A program made the translations under genes and the position numbers. This document shows positions 10,693-22,047 of a stretch of DNA of 64,000 bases, one piece after another; position 1 is the first letter of the stretch; each line of letters starts with the position of its first letter. Source of the DNA: Diogma glabrata (lineage: Eukaryota; Arthropoda; Insecta; Diptera; Cylindrotomidae); contig OY856188.1 of assembly GCA_963693315.1 (NCBI GenBank), positions 4,871,335 to 4,935,334 of the forward strand, read 5' to 3'. A model generated the notes under the pieces. It had not been told where the DNA came from. It ran no database searches and saw only the letters and a program-made list of their open reading frames with translations.

Positions 10693-11235
10693 TCATACTT
10701 TTTCCGAGAATAGTATATTATTGAATTAGGAGCTAAAGTCGTACTTTTTGTGTTGAGTCTATAGTTTGGCGGCCGACCGTAGGGAGGCCGACAATTATAG
10801 ACGAAACACAAAAAGTCACTTTAGCTCCGAATTCAATACACTATTTTTTCGGCAAACGTTTAAATTTGTTTAAAAATATGAAATTAATGCATCAAATTTT
10901 TTAAAAATATGTTTTAGGTAATAAATTTTCTGAAATTAATTTTTTTTTATGTTTATTCATTAAAATGAACTGAAATGCATTCTGTTTTGAACAAATTAAT
11001 AATATCATTTTATTTTACTTTACTGCCGCAGTAAAAATATGAAAATTACTTTACAGCCGCCGTAAAAATATGAAAATTACTTTACAGCCGCCGTAAAAAT
11101 ATGGAAGTTACTTTACAGCCGCCGGCAGAAAAAGTAAAAATGACGTCACTTTTGCAGCCGCCGGCTAAAAAGTAAGACTTTAGCTACTCCCCAGCGGCAG
11201 TAAAGTTAAACTTTACAGCCGTTAGCCGAAAAAAT
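10693..11235. repeat. Hairpin with 60-bp arms plus 31-bp tandem repeat
   Basis: Arms at 10693-10755 and 10790-10853 pair through ATTGAAT-GGAGCTAAAGT and CTTTTTGTGTT. A tandem repeat follows, with TTTACAGCCGCCG-like cores at 11019, 11050, 11081 and 11112 (31-bp spacing) and degenerate cores to about 11225. The phrase CCGAAAAAATA occurs at both outer edges (near 10850 inverted and at 11226). This looks like a foldback or MITE with an amplified internal unit, inserted at the broken end of the Copia frame. Confidence 0.6.
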
Positions 11236-11239
11236 ATTT

Positions 11240-11865
11240 TATTAAATATTTTAAGCTAATAGCATAATCTGAATCACAAAACGCTGTTATACTGGTTAAG
11301 TCACTTCCTCTTTTATATGATATAGCTTTATCTAAGCTTCCTTTCAAATACCTTAAGATCTGTTACACATCATTTACATTGCTTTTGTTCGGATTTTCCG
11401 TTGATCTAGTACAATAATTAACTGCATACGCTATGTCTGGTCTTGCCCTATTCGACATATACAACATACTTCCTATTGCTTCACGATATGGATAATCTGC
11501 TTCTCTGGTATTTGATAAATCATTATTTTTACAAATTGGAACACTAGCTGTTTCGGCTTCAGCCATTCCTAATCTTTCAACCACAGATTTTGTATAACTC
11601 ATCTGATGTAACTTAATTTCTTTTGATGACCTTTGAACTTCAAGACCTAAAAAACTTACTGGATTTTCTTCGTTCTTCATTTCAAATGCTTCTTCCATTT
11701 TACGTAACAACTGTTTCATTTTATTAACATCTTTGCCAATTATTATACCATCAACTACGTGCATTGCTAAAGTAATTGCACTATCATCTGTTTTGAATAC
11801 ACATTGGTCAGTTTTCAGTGGTTTCATATTTTTACCCTTCAGGAATTTTTTTACTTCATTTATTT
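11240..11865 (-). pseudogene. Copia RT C-terminal and RNase H fragment
   Basis: Translation gives the end of a Copia reverse transcriptase: TDQCVF, a decayed active site (VVDG where the family has VDD), FLGLEVQR, SYTKSVVERLGM, then YREAIGSMLYMSNRARPDIA. After a TAA at about 11360 the frame continues with QILRYLKGS and CDSDYA, the start of the RNase H domain, before the repeat at 11235 cuts it off. Loss of one active-site Asp plus the stop make it inactive. Confidence 0.8.
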
Positions 11866-11867
11866 AT

Positions 11868-12929
11868 TTAACCATCCAATAGTTGCAAGAACAAATTACA
11901 GACAAGTTTTCGATCATAGATTAGACAATCATTTATTTTTAGAATTTTTTTTTGTTTAAAACTATCTGATTTATTGAACAATAAGCCATTTAAAACTTTC
12001 CAATTCTTTCGCGAGTCTCCATTATTTTTTAAAAACTGCTGTTTTGTATAAATTTGTTTTAAATTTTTGCTTAAGCAAGCAGCTTTATTTCTTATTTGCC
12101 TGTATTTTACCTGAATAGGTGCATTGTTGGGATATTTCTTGGAGAGCCTACTAAGATTATCTCTTTCCTTGCAGAGCTTAATAAGCTTTCCATTAGCCCA
12201 TGTCTTCCGATATTGTTTTTTTATAACCGTTTTAGTGCAAGCATTTATAAAATTTTTTATAACCAACATTAATTGTAGAAAAGTATAAATGTTTGGAAAA
12301 TCATAGTTTGAGATATAGTTGGTAAGGTTTTCATAATTAATATGCGCAGTAGTACTTTTTTTATTTTTTGTGACAATCAGCGGGCTTATATCCAATGTAA
12401 CCTGCTTATGATCAGAGTACGAGTCAGTAAGTGTTAAGGTATATGATAAATTTAGACAATCAGTAATGACATGGTCGATGATACTTGAATTGCCTGAGAA
12501 TCTTGTGTAGTAGCGATCGTTAATTTTATTAAGTATTACATATCCATTCGACAGAACCGTATTTTTATAGCTGGTAGTATAGTTCGACTGTAATAGGAGA
12601 TTAATATTGAAATCACCAAGAATAAATGAGTTTCGATAGCGCGAGCAAACAGAATCAAAAAAGTCCAAAAAAATATGCTTATTTGCATCAGGTGGCCTGT
12701 ATACGCCAATAATATTAAAATTGAGTTGCAATAGTCTAACAATTATAAAACTTGATTTTTCGTGATTAACTTGCTCTACTTCATTCGCTATGATCGAATT
12801 ATGAACAAAGATGCTTACGCCCCCGCCACGCTTAGACTCTCTTGTACAATGAAAAGCATTGTAGTGATTTAGATTATAATACTTCTTTTCGTTGTCATAT
12901 ATAAACGTTTCAGCAATAACAATCACATG
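11868..12929 (-). pseudogene. LINE endonuclease domain, distal part
   Basis: Minus-strand frame of 352 codons continuing from 14891-15189 across the hAT insertion. It shows IAETFIY, RGGGVSIFV, IGVYRPP, GDFNINLL, SIIDHVITD and SDHKQV, the Jockey/CR1-type APE endonuclease, followed by a basic linker to residue 352. The endonuclease catalytic motifs are intact (E of AET, GDFN, SDH). The expected RT region is missing. It is a different copy from 1453-2262 but of the same broad type. Confidence 0.85.
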
Positions 12930-13486
12930 TAGGGCTGGTAAAATACTCGAACATTAAGTACCCGGGTATCGAGTAGTTATTTTACTCAAATACCCGGGTT
13001 ACCCGGGTAACCCGGGTAGTTGGATAATTAAAACAAAACAAATTTTTAATAGTTCATTTGTACATATTCAATTCAATTATTATTGATATTTATTTAATTC
13101 AATTAATTTAATTCTTAAAAATATGTTAAACGTTAAATGAAATCAAATTTTATAATAATATAATATTTACAATAACTTTTTGTTTATAAAATAGTATTTT
13201 AAAAATATTAAGCCGTTGAGTGTAGAAGGAGCTAACGAACTGCGAATTTTGGTTATTATATTTTGCCGGCTACTGAAAACACCCGTTCGCATGCCGTTGA
13301 TGTAGGATTTATAGTAAGCAGTGAAGCGTACAGATTATCTAACATGTGGTTTCGCCTACCTCCATTTGTCTGCATAAATGGAAGGGATTGGTCAACATTT
13401 AAATGTTCGCTTTTTTCTTTGGTTTTAGTTATATATAATGCAAGACAATGCTGTAACTCATTATATACTGATGTTGGTTCCCGCTC

Positions 13487-13985
13487 TCAATCAGAAGAGC
13501 TTGAGCTTTGATCTGCAACTCTGATGTTGTTTTTATTCGAGTGTAGACGTAATAATAATTGATGAGCAAGCTGCTTTGTGGAAATTTTTGTTGCGTAGCT
13601 TAAAAACTCATTACCTTTTGAAAAAATACAATGATGCAAATATAACAATAATGTTATTATATCCTTTTGTCGACGTTCATTAACTTCGTTTTTCAAATAG
13701 TTCACGAGAAAGACTAATCTCGTTTATTTTTTTTAGTACGTAGAAGTACCTTCAGCTGTTATTAGGGTGGCGTTTTTTGTATTCAGTTCTTGTACTGCTA
13801 GCATAAGTGGTTCGAGAATATAAGAGATTTCTTTTAATATTTCTAAATCGCATTCGTTCATTTTGTCAGCGCCTAGCTCATCGAGTGTAGTATTAAGGCA
13901 ATTTTTTAATTTAAGAAATCGATTTATTGCTGCAATAAGTATGTTCCACCGTGTTTTACAATCTAAAATTAGTTTCAACTTTTGA
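13487..13985 (-). pseudogene. hAT transposase fragment
   Basis: Two minus-strand pieces. The upstream piece (13985-13733) has DCKTRWN, RFLKLKNC, ILEPLMLAVQEL and NATLITAEG, the characteristic block after the catalytic core of hAT transposases. The downstream piece (13705-13487) carries the end of the frame with a Ser-rich tail. The frames are offset between them. The N-terminal BED finger and catalytic core are missing, so this copy is not autonomous. Confidence 0.75.
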
Positions 13986-14104
13986 CCTTCCTGAACTTCT
14001 ACGTGCTCTAATTATAAAAATAAAAGAAACTAAACCATCGGAAAATGACTGTAGTTGTTTGTGTGGGAGTACTCAGGAATCTCTCAAGGATCTACATTTT
14101 AAAG

Positions 14105-14590
14105 TGATAGAAGTACACCCAAAAAAATAATCGTGGTAGATCCGACAAAATTGCAAGTAAATTCGAATAAAATGACATTGTTTTGGCTCCGACGTTTTAT
14201 TTAGTTAAATCGATTGTATCGCTACTTTTAATACAAAAGTACAAAAGCACAAAACTTAAACTGTCAAATGAATAAACTTAATGTTATTTCGACAGTCAAT
14301 GCTGTTGTTATAAATATCTAGAATATCAAGCATACTACTCTTTTGTAGAATTAACTGCAGTACTTTTGATATGATTATTAAAGTCAACAAAAATGTATTC
14401 AATTCAAGTATTTTATATATTAATTTAAAATTCAAAATCAAAAGTAGCTTTCGAATACAGCATTTTCGTATTTTTGTTAATTTAAGGGCAATTTCCTCAA
14501 TTTTATATGCAATTTTTTACTTTGTTAAATCGATGTACCTCTGTCGATTTAAAATATTGATTTTTTTTTGGGGTGTATTTCTAAAAAATC
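14105..14590. mobile_element. Possible MITE nested in the hAT element
   Basis: AGAAGTACACCCAAAAAAAT at 14107 faces an inverted GGGGTGTATTTCT near 14570-14585. Inner parts also show ATCGAT-bearing inverted phrases. It replaces the expected N-terminal transposase region. Boundaries are approximate and no target duplication was verified. Confidence 0.4.
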
Positions 14591-14890
14591 TAGATTCATT
14601 CATTTTATAAATCTTCTTTGGTAAAACGCTCCATACTTTGTGACTTACAAGCTTCGTAACTATTTGACGGCCTTAGCTGATTTACGAACTTATCTAAAAT
14701 ACAACAATGCAACATATATTTTCTGAAATTATTTTTTGAATAAATCAGCAAAAGTGACAGTGAGCTTCATAAGAATTTTGTTTTTGTTATACCCGGGTAC
14801 TCGAAGCTATTACCCGGATATTCGAGTACTATAATTTTTGGTAAAATACCCGGGTACCCGGTTATCCGATACCCGAGTATACGAGCCCTA

Positions 14891-15189
14891 ATCACATGTG
14901 GTAAAAAGCTCATACCTAAAATAGTCGTTTCTAATTGATCCATTTTCCCACCTCTTATACTATTGGAGTTTAGATATATGATACGCAGTAACTTTTTGTT
15001 TTGATTACTAATACTGTGCTCTAATTTATAACTGATATCAATCTCTTTTAACATTATGATCAAATTCGTCATCCATTTCAATTTATTTATAATAAAAATT
15101 ATGCCGTACTTTATATTTGCTATTAAAATGATGTTATACGACAAATTTATTTCCCTGTCAGACAAAAAGAAATAAGAATTAGAAATCAA
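14891..15189 (-). pseudogene. LINE endonuclease domain, N-terminal part
   Basis: Minus-strand frame giving LRIIYLNSNSIRGGK and MSFLPHVI, the start motif of an APE endonuclease. It ends at the hAT target site, and the frame continues at 12929. The upstream residues are hydrophobic and of uncertain relevance. Confidence 0.75.
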
Positions 15190-15357
15190 ATATATTGAAT
15201 ATAATTTAATAATAATAACTTCAAAGTATTCGAAGTAAAATTGTTCAATTTAAAACAAATATTAGTAAAAATCTATGGAATCAACTATTTATAAATGAGC
15301 ACCTAAAGATACTTTTTAGGTTTTAGTAAAAATTTTAGTTATAATCAAAGAAGAAAA
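15190..15357. other. Short AT-rich spacer
   Basis: No feature recognised. Confidence 0.4.
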
Positions 15358-16425
15358 ATCCCAGCGGCAGGTATATCCGCTAGAAATAGGTAGATTTCGG
15401 GGCCAGACGGTTTTGTGTCCAAATAAAATTAGATAAGTCAGATTAGTTTAAATAAAAAATATAAGTAGAAACAGAATAATTCAAAAAAGTTATCGAACCA
15501 AATTAAATACATTATCCGAACTAACTCCATCAATACAATTTCGGAACAGTTTTATTTGAGTTGGTTTAAACTACTTTTAATAACATATTAAATCCACCAA
15601 AGATCAAATGAACTACGTCACAACTACAATTATACCATCACACATAATTTATAACATTATCAAACAATTTTATTTCAAAATCATCTTTTGTTGTTGTGTT
15701 TTTTTGTTCTTATTTAATCTTTTTTCAAACGGTTACTTAGTAAAAAAAATAAAAACAAAAGAGATTTTGATAATTTTTCTATGGTATTAAATGGGTTGAT
15801 ATTTTTCTTGTAAGGGTTGCATTATAATGCTTATAAAAATGGAACCTTTTAGGTTAGAAAGCTGAAATTTTTTGAGGCTATAGTTGAAAAGTATGTTTAA
15901 AAGCTAAGATGAATTTAAATAACATAAACTGAAACATGATGAAAGCATTGCCTTTTGCGTTTGTTTTTATTTCAACAGCCGTAGGGTCTCAACCGTTAGA
16001 TTTAAACTATTATTTTTGAAAATTTTGGAAAGATTTATATTTTAAGTACGTGAAAAAAAGTTTTCAACTATGAGCTTGGCCATTTCAGCTAGATCAAGGG
16101 CAGCAAAGTTTAGCAAATTTTTGAAACAGCTGATTTTCGAGGAACCTGAAACGCCAAAGTAGTCATCTGGATAAAAATGATAGAAATATGTTCAAATATT
16201 CAATATTTATAAATTTTATTAAAATATTATGATTCAAACGGAAGTTATAGCGCCCTAGATTATTCGACATTTTAGGCTCTAGCCGCTTAACTGGTACCCG
16301 GATATGGCCAGTTCACGAACTTGTCCAAGACATTATTTGCCGGAACACATACAAAAAATTATTTTTGTGTAGGTCGAAAAATGCGACCGTGAGAGTGCCG
16401 CCAAATTCCGTTATATCTCATATCG

Positions 16426-16467
<42 letters not shown>

Positions 16468-16600
16468 TTTTTTTTCATTTTGATTTTCCGTCTCCGCTTA
16501 TCATATATAGTCGTTTGGCACCAAAATTTTTCCGAAATTCCGAGATGAAGCACATACCAATAGGTAGATTTTTATATGAAATCTACCTAAAAAACTAATA
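15358..16600. mobile_element. Family B element, complete-looking copy with (TA)n
   Basis: End one is AGCGGCAGGTATATCCGC followed by TAGAAATAGGTAGATTTCGG. End two is the hairpin AGGTAGATTTTTATATGAAA with TCTACCT (16560-16592). Between them are the shared CTAGCCGCTTAACTGG, GCGACCGTGAGAGTGCC and TATATCTCATATCG blocks and a (TA)n tract at 16431-16463. The same blocks recur in opposite orientation at 36676-36795 and 47465-48016. No coding capacity. Confidence 0.7.
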
Positions 16601-16899
16601 TTATGATTACTATTTAACTAAAATTAGAAGAAAAAAAGAATAAAATTCAAGTAAGTATTTGTTGTTAAGGAAAATGCTGCATGATGCTGCTATAAGTAGC
16701 AACTTTATTTTTTGACAATTTTGTTGAGAATCTCATCTCTTGACTGGATGATAGTGAGGTGTTCGTCTTCTTGATTAATCTTCACAAAAATCGTTCCATG
16801 ACGACAAAAAAAATTCACGATTTGATTATTACTTCACCACAATTTTAAATTGTGTGAAGTAATGCAATCTATCGTGAAAAAAAAAAATCTTACATACCC
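16601..16899. other. Stretch without a gene
   Basis: AT-rich, with a small inverted pair around TTACTTCACCACAATTTTAA (16831-16865). No coding evidence. Confidence 0.4.
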
Positions 16900-19080
16900 C
16901 AAATTTTGTTTTTTCTTTTGTTTTGGACCATCCTCTATCTAAATAGCCAAAAAAAAAATTTGGTGTACGTCTGTGTGTGGGTGGGTGAGTTTTCTGCATA
17001 GGATCTTGATGAAACTTTGGCAAATGATACAGGTTCACTTGAAAATAGAAGATCTGGATTCATTTTAAATTTGGACAAAATGGCGGGGGGTCTCCCGAAC
17101 ACCTCTAAGTTTAAATCTTGAATAACTTCTGATCCCGAGCTATGATCTTATTTAAACTTAGTATATAAGGTTTTAGTACTGTTTCCAATATTTCTGCATA
17201 CCAACTTCCGGTTTGTCACTTCCGGTTAAAAAGTTTTTTTTTCAGGTGTTTATCCCTACTGTAGCCTACAATTACCGATCGATTTTCATGAAACGTTGCG
17301 AAAAGCTTTTAAAAAACATGACAAAAATCTTATCAGCTTTTGGAGCACATTGGATAAAGGGTTGGGGGGTCCACCATACAACAGGTGGTTTTTTCCATAA
17401 AGTTTTTATGTTTGTTGGGAGCATAAAACATTCATTCGTGAATGAATTTTGATGACACTTTGGCAAAAAATGCAAACATGTATGGCAAAGAACTGATTAG
17501 TTTTTGAGCGATAGTGAACAAAGTGGTGGGGGGTCCCTGGAGCACCCGTTTTTTTGAAAGCTCTATAACTGCTGTACCTGATAAGCGAATTGGATGAAAC
17601 TTGGTACATGAGTATGTAGTACGGTTTAAAATGGTTCTGCATCCCAACTTCCGGTTTTTTACTTCCGGTAAAAAAAAATTTTTTGTACTTTTTTGAAGTT
17701 TTTTCAGTGTCTTTATGCACACTACAGCCTACAATAATGAAGTGATTATAATGAAACTTATGGAATAGGGTTTCAATTAGTGTGAAAAGATAATTATCAT
17801 GTTTTGGGACACATTGATCAAAGTGGTGGGGGGTCTACCATACAAATGCTGACTTTTCACACTTTGTTTTTTAAGTTTGTTGGGAGCATACAGACTTCAT
17901 TCATTATTCAATTTTAATGATACTTTGGAAAAAGATGGAAACTTAAGTAACAAAGAACTGATTAGTTTTTGGATAATATTGGAATAAGTGGTGGGGGTCC
18001 TCCCGAACACCTGTTTAATGTGTCACACTTTTTTCAATGTTTCTTGGGAGCACACAGCATTCGTTCGTTATCGAATTTTGATGACACTTTGGAAAAAGAT
18101 GCAAACATGTATGGCAAAGAACTGATTAGTTTTTGAGCGATAGTGAACAAAGTGGTGGGGGGTCCCTGGAGCACCTGTTTTTTTGAAAGCTCTATAACTT
18201 CTGTACGTGATAAGCGAATTGGATGAAACTTGGTACATGAGTATGTAGTACGGTTTACAATAGTTCTGCATCCCAACTTCCGGTTTTTCACTTCCGGTAA
18301 AAAAATTTTTTTTTTACTGTTTTGAAGTTTTTTCAGTGTCTTTATGCACACTACAGCCTACAATAATAAAGTGATTATGATGAAACTTATGGAATAGGGT
18401 TCCAATTAGTGTGAAAAGATAATTATCATATTTTGGGACACATTGATCAAAGTGGCGGGGGGTCTACCATAAAAACGCTGACTTTTCACACTTTGTTTTT
18501 TAAGTTTGTTGGGAGCATACAGACTTCGTTCATTAATTTATTTTGATGACACTTTGGAAAATGATGGAGACTTAAGTAACAAAGAACTGATTAGTTTTTG
18601 GATAATATTGGAATAAGTGGTGGGGGTCCTCCCGAACACCTGTTTAATGTGTCACACTTTTTTCAATATTTGTTGGGAGCACACAGCATTCGTTCGTAAA
18701 CGAATTTTGATGACACTTTGGAAAAAGATGCAAACATGTATGGGAAAGAACTGATTAGTTTTTGAGCGATAGTGAACAAAGTGGTGGGGGGTCCCTGGAG
18801 CACCTGTTTTTTTGAAAGCATAAATTTTGATTACACTTTGCAAAAAGATGCAAATATGTATGGCAAGGAACTGATTAGTTTTTTTAGTGATAGTGAACAA
18901 AGTGGTAGGGGGTCCTCCAAGCACCTGTTATTTTGGAAGCTCATTAGCTTCTGTACCTGATAATCGAGTTGGATGAAATTTGGTACATACACATTTAGTA
19001 CGGTTTACAACAGTTCTGCATCCCAACTTCCACTTTGTCACTTCTGATAAAATTTCTTTTACTTTTTCTCGTACAACAGA
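16900..19080. repeat. Tandem repeat, higher-order period about 626 bp
   Basis: The phrase GCAAAGAACTGATTAGTTTT recurs at about 17486 and 18112, with a variant (GGAAAGAAC) at 18740, a shorter-spaced copy at 18863, and diverged versions between. Units contain CTTCCGGTTTTTCACTTCCG, ACAGCCTACAATAAT, a GGTGGGGGGTC block and TTTGTTGGGAGCA. Each higher-order unit consists of about two related 300-bp subunits. Minus-strand open frames across it are by-products of the repeats. Confidence 0.75.
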
Positions 19081-19237
19081 ATTTATGTTTGTTGGGATAC
19101 TACTGCCTGCTTTAATATTTTTATTATTAGAACTACGAAGTCCATAATATTGGTTAGCTTTTAATTAAAGTATTTTATGGATATTAGCTCATTATATATC
19201 CAGAACACTATGTTTCCAGAGCTGTGGTGAAGTCAGC

Positions 19238-19680
19238 CTATGCATCAGCGTCGCAATATTTTTTTTTTAGATTTCTTAGTTCTTTCAAGAGTTCAGAGTA
19301 ATATTTTGTAAGACGATCATTAATGAATAATTTCATTGTGTGTTTTGTATCTGGATAAAGTTCTTGAAAATTTAGTGGGCCATGATCTCTAATCTTTATC
19401 ATAAATGTTTGTTTAGTGTAATCATCTCTAAATTTCACAAACACCATCAGCTGTTTACATATTTGATTTTGTTTATTTGTTGTTGTTTTTATGCGCTGAG
19501 AGTAATTTAGTATATTGTCTAAACCAAACTGAAATAAATCTTGCAATTTAGCCATAAAGTCGACCATGTTAATATCCATGGGCAATCCAATTATAATAAT
19601 GTCTTTGGACAAATCTTTTTGTTTATATTTCTGCAGTTCATTTTGAATATTTATAATGTCTTTTGATGGAATGCTGTAAA
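19238..19680 (-). pseudogene. LINE ORF1 C-terminal fragment (RRM-like)
   Basis: Minus-strand translation begins in IPSKDIINIQNEL and runs through DIIIIGLPMD, VFVKFRDD and FINDRLTKYYSELLKEL to a basic end. This is the RRM plus C-terminal region of CR1/Jockey-like ORF1 proteins, which bind the LINE RNA. The N-terminus is missing: the segment abuts Copia RT sequence at about 19681, as a 5'-truncated insertion would. Confidence 0.75.
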
Positions 19681-19681
19681 T

Positions 19682-19830
19682 CTTTTATTCTATCTCATCG
19701 GTGCTTGTTTCAGACCGTATAGAGACTTATTAAGCTTGCATGTTCTTTTGTCATAGCATGTTGCATGTTGTTTTGTTATCATATGTTAACATTACGTAAT
19801 CTTTAAATATCGACTGTAGATTTCTTGGAC
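19682..19830 (-). pseudogene. Copia RT fragment
   Basis: Minus-strand codons give CKLNKSLYGLKQAP, a hallmark of the Copia reverse transcriptase, followed by a stop where the family has Trp, then NKRF. The next part of the RT domain is found at 11865 and below. Confidence 0.7.
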
Positions 19831-20152
19831 GTGTCTGTAGCATAGATATACAATGTAAATATCTAAAACTACCAACAACAATGAAATATCTAAATAGCAC
19901 CAATAATAAACTAAAGAAAAACTTATATGTAAACATAAACAAACAAAAACCAATTAATTAATTTATTCATAATTCGTATAATTTGTAAACACAAAAAAAA
20001 TATTCATGATGTAAATATCATGATGTAATTTCTTCGTAGAATTAAAAATTTTTACGAAGGAAAAATATTATATTGGGAAACTCTTTTAAATGATTATTGA
20101 CAAATTTGAAGAATTGTTGTTGTTTTGCTGCTATCAATTTAGTATATATGTA
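19831..20152. other. Flank of the Copia fragment
   Basis: AT-rich. On the minus strand it probably contains decayed Copia RT codons, but nothing firm can be read. Confidence 0.3.
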
Positions 20153-20920
20153 GGGTCATTCCAAAGTGACTAACGTAACATTTATACCGAAGTTCACAAC
20201 TTTGTTTCCTTATAACTAAAATAGTAAAGATTATTTTAAGCACTTGTTGACTTTTTAAAATGTAAATCGAGTTTATTTATCTAAATCAGAAAGCTTTTTT
20301 ATTTAAATTAAATTTGTTAGATATTTTTTAAATAAAAATGTAAATGTGACTAACGTAACATTTTTTATACCATTAAATTAACACCTAAATTATGAACCAA
20401 AATTCTCTAGATGTTGAAAATGGACATAAAATTTATTGATCAGTTTCTTCAATGTAATTAATGTATTTTTTAAAAAAGCCAATAACTTTTTAAAAAATTT
20501 GTTAGTTTTTCATAAATTGACGCTTTTGATTTAAATGATGTGTGATTAACGTAACGTGACTAACGTAACACAAAAGAATTCATGTATTTAGAATGCTTAC
20601 CTCATTTATTTGGAAAGCAAAGCAGTCCAATTCAGACACTCCAAACTTTAGCTTACAGAAAATAAAAAGTCTAAAACAATTCGGTTTATTATTTTTGTGC
20701 TATACTATATTCTTTTTAGATACATTTTAATTCGTATATTAAGCCTTTTTCACAACCATGCGCTTAGTTGCATTCTAAACAAAATAACAATATTGGAATT
20801 TTCACAGTTGTTGCCATATCTTATAGTAAAATATATTAAAAAAAAAATTATAGGTCACAGTTACAGTTTTGTGAAGAAAAAAAATTTAGATTGAAGGTTG
20901 ACTTTAAAATGGAATGACCC
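20153..20920. mobile_element. 768-bp MITE with GGGTCATTCCA ends
   Basis: Terminal inverted repeat GGGTCATTCCA...TGGAATGACCC flanked by TGTA at 20149-20152 and 20921-20924. Inside, GTGACTAACGTAACA or close variants occur at about 20167, 20345, 20543 and 20557. No coding capacity on either strand. Confidence 0.75.
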
Positions 20921-20924
20921 TGTA

Positions 20925-21301
20925 ATGAAAAGTTCTTTAATAAATCAATTTTTTAAAGTTATAATTATCATCAACAAGTGTTTCATTTTTGTGAAGTCCA
21001 AGTGTAATAAGTCATCAAAGTTCAAGTAAGTAGAATTTACTATTCGGTGGAAGTTATTCTTTTAAGAGTCTCTGGCTCATAAGAACAACCAATACCATTT
21101 CATGTGGTAGCCAGTTTTCCTATTTGGAGAACTTACTATTTGGTGGATCTTGTTCTCTTAAGAGTCTCTGGCTCATGAGAACAACTGAAACCCAAGGGAC
21201 TTCACGAATATAGGATTCGCCACAGATCCCATATTCGTCACTACTTATTCTTTAGGATCATTCGATCCCAAACAATAAAACTTAAAACTCATTATCCTCC
21301 T
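20925..21301. repeat. Non-coding stretch with a direct duplication
   Basis: A roughly 55-bp phrase ending in AAGAGTCTCTGGCTCAT-AGA occurs at about 21038-21095 and 21131-21186. On the minus strand each copy reads through HEPETLKR to a stop, which hints at decayed Copia codons between integrase and RT. Confidence 0.5.
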
Positions 21302-21559
21302 CATTCAATTCATTCCCACGGTACGAATTTATTATATGTCGTTCTCTCTTGATAATCATCTAAATCAACATTCATCTTTCTATCATCGTTTTCGTTACCA
21401 GCATCATCGTCGTTTAAATTTTCTTCCAGGGCTTCACCATTTAATTCACTTATTTCATTCCGCCCATCATCCATCACTTCATCTTTTATTTCAGGAATAA
21501 CATATTCGTATTCATAATCTTTAACTGATGACTTCGTTTCTCTTGCTTTGCTACTCATG
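21302..21559 (-). pseudogene. Copia integrase/RT spacer
   Basis: Minus-strand frame of 82 codons, acidic (runs of Asp/Glu/Asn), ending YNKFVPWE. It is placed exactly where the Copia frame breaks at the conserved SRDVVF motif at 32471, and both sides carry the AATA duplication, so it is the continuation of that gene on the far side of the Gypsy insertion. The acidic low-complexity spacer is usual for Copia in this position. Confidence 0.65.
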
Positions 21560-21563
21560 AATA

Positions 21564-21899
21564 TGTTGGTTTCTGAGGCCTGGTAATTTATTTTAGCGTT
21601 GCTAGCTCCGGCGTTGATGATTTCGCGAAACTTATTTACATAAATTCAAAAAACAATATAAACTGAATTTTTATTTTAACTTTACAATTTATTTTTATAA
21701 AATCTTTTTAGTACATGTTTTATGATTAATTGCGAAAATCGTACTGACTGACAAAAATATTTTTCTTAATTTTTAAAATGACAAAATAAAATAATAAAAA
21801 CATTGAACTGAAAAATGAAATGTAAAACATTGTGTTCTGTAAACCTTTGACTCAATGTAGCGTTCAATAATGTAAAGTTTGGCGGCAGCGACTGCAACA
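21564..21899 (-). repeat. Gypsy 3' LTR
   Basis: Starts TGTTGG and ends GCAACA on the plus strand (TG...CA). It is nearly identical to 32136-32466, with a few substitutions and a small indel after the TTGCT at about 21600. This suggests insertion well after the Copia shell decayed. Confidence 0.85.
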
Positions 21900-21914
21900 T
21901 TACTCCCTCCCAGT
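21900..21914 (-). promoter_or_regulatory. Polypurine tract
   Basis: On the minus strand, ACTGGGAGGGAGTAA lies directly before the 3' LTR. It is the expected plus-strand primer site for Gypsy reverse transcription. Confidence 0.7.
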
Positions 21915-21938
21915 GAAACGTAACTGAATATGCGCAAA

Positions 21939-22047
21939 TTAAGTTAACTTGAAAGAAACCGATCGATTATCTGATGTATTTAAACTGACACTAGTCTCTG
22001 ACATGCTGTATGCAGGTTTCAACCTGTCAATTGAGATGGATACGTTT
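21939..22047 (-). pseudogene. Gypsy pol C-terminal end
   Basis: Minus-strand codons give SIDRLKPAY, the typical close of the integrase C-terminal GPY/F module, then about 20 residues to a TAA at 21941-21939. It is separated from the rest of pol (24433 upward) by the family A insertion, whose ends fall inside a run of A. Confidence 0.75.

Larger units (their letters stand above)
12930..14890 (-). mobile_element. hAT element with 8-bp target duplication
   Basis: Terminal inverted repeats TAGGGCT...AGCCCTA, extended imperfectly by GTAWWACTCG and CCCGGGT-rich sub-ends, are flanked by identical ATCACATG copies at 12922-12929 and 14891-14898. Eight-bp duplications are diagnostic for hAT. The insertion splits the LINE endonuclease reading frame, which resumes in frame when the element and one duplication copy are set aside. 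Confidence 0.9.
11866..19680 (-). mobile_element. LINE inserted in the Copia RT gene, itself heavily invaded
   Basis: ORF1 (19680-19238) and endonuclease (15189-14891 plus 12929-11868) have the same orientation and the order expected of one LINE. Its 5' edge abuts the Copia RT frame at about 19680 and its 3' edge, an AAATAAATAAAT tail at 11869-11882, abuts the continuing Copia frame. The RT domain is absent, so an internal deletion is implied. Later arrivals inside it are a hAT element, a family B copy and a tandem satellite. Confidence 0.5.

Noticed and set aside
17406..18924. Several overlapping minus-strand frames of 60-105 codons with similar sequences
   Set aside because: They repeat with the 626-bp unit, have no start context, and translate tandem DNA. 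They are by-products of the repeat.
16900..19080. A CRISPR-like array, because of regular repeats
   Set aside because: The repeats are hundreds of bp long without short unique spacers, and the DNA is clearly eukaryotic.
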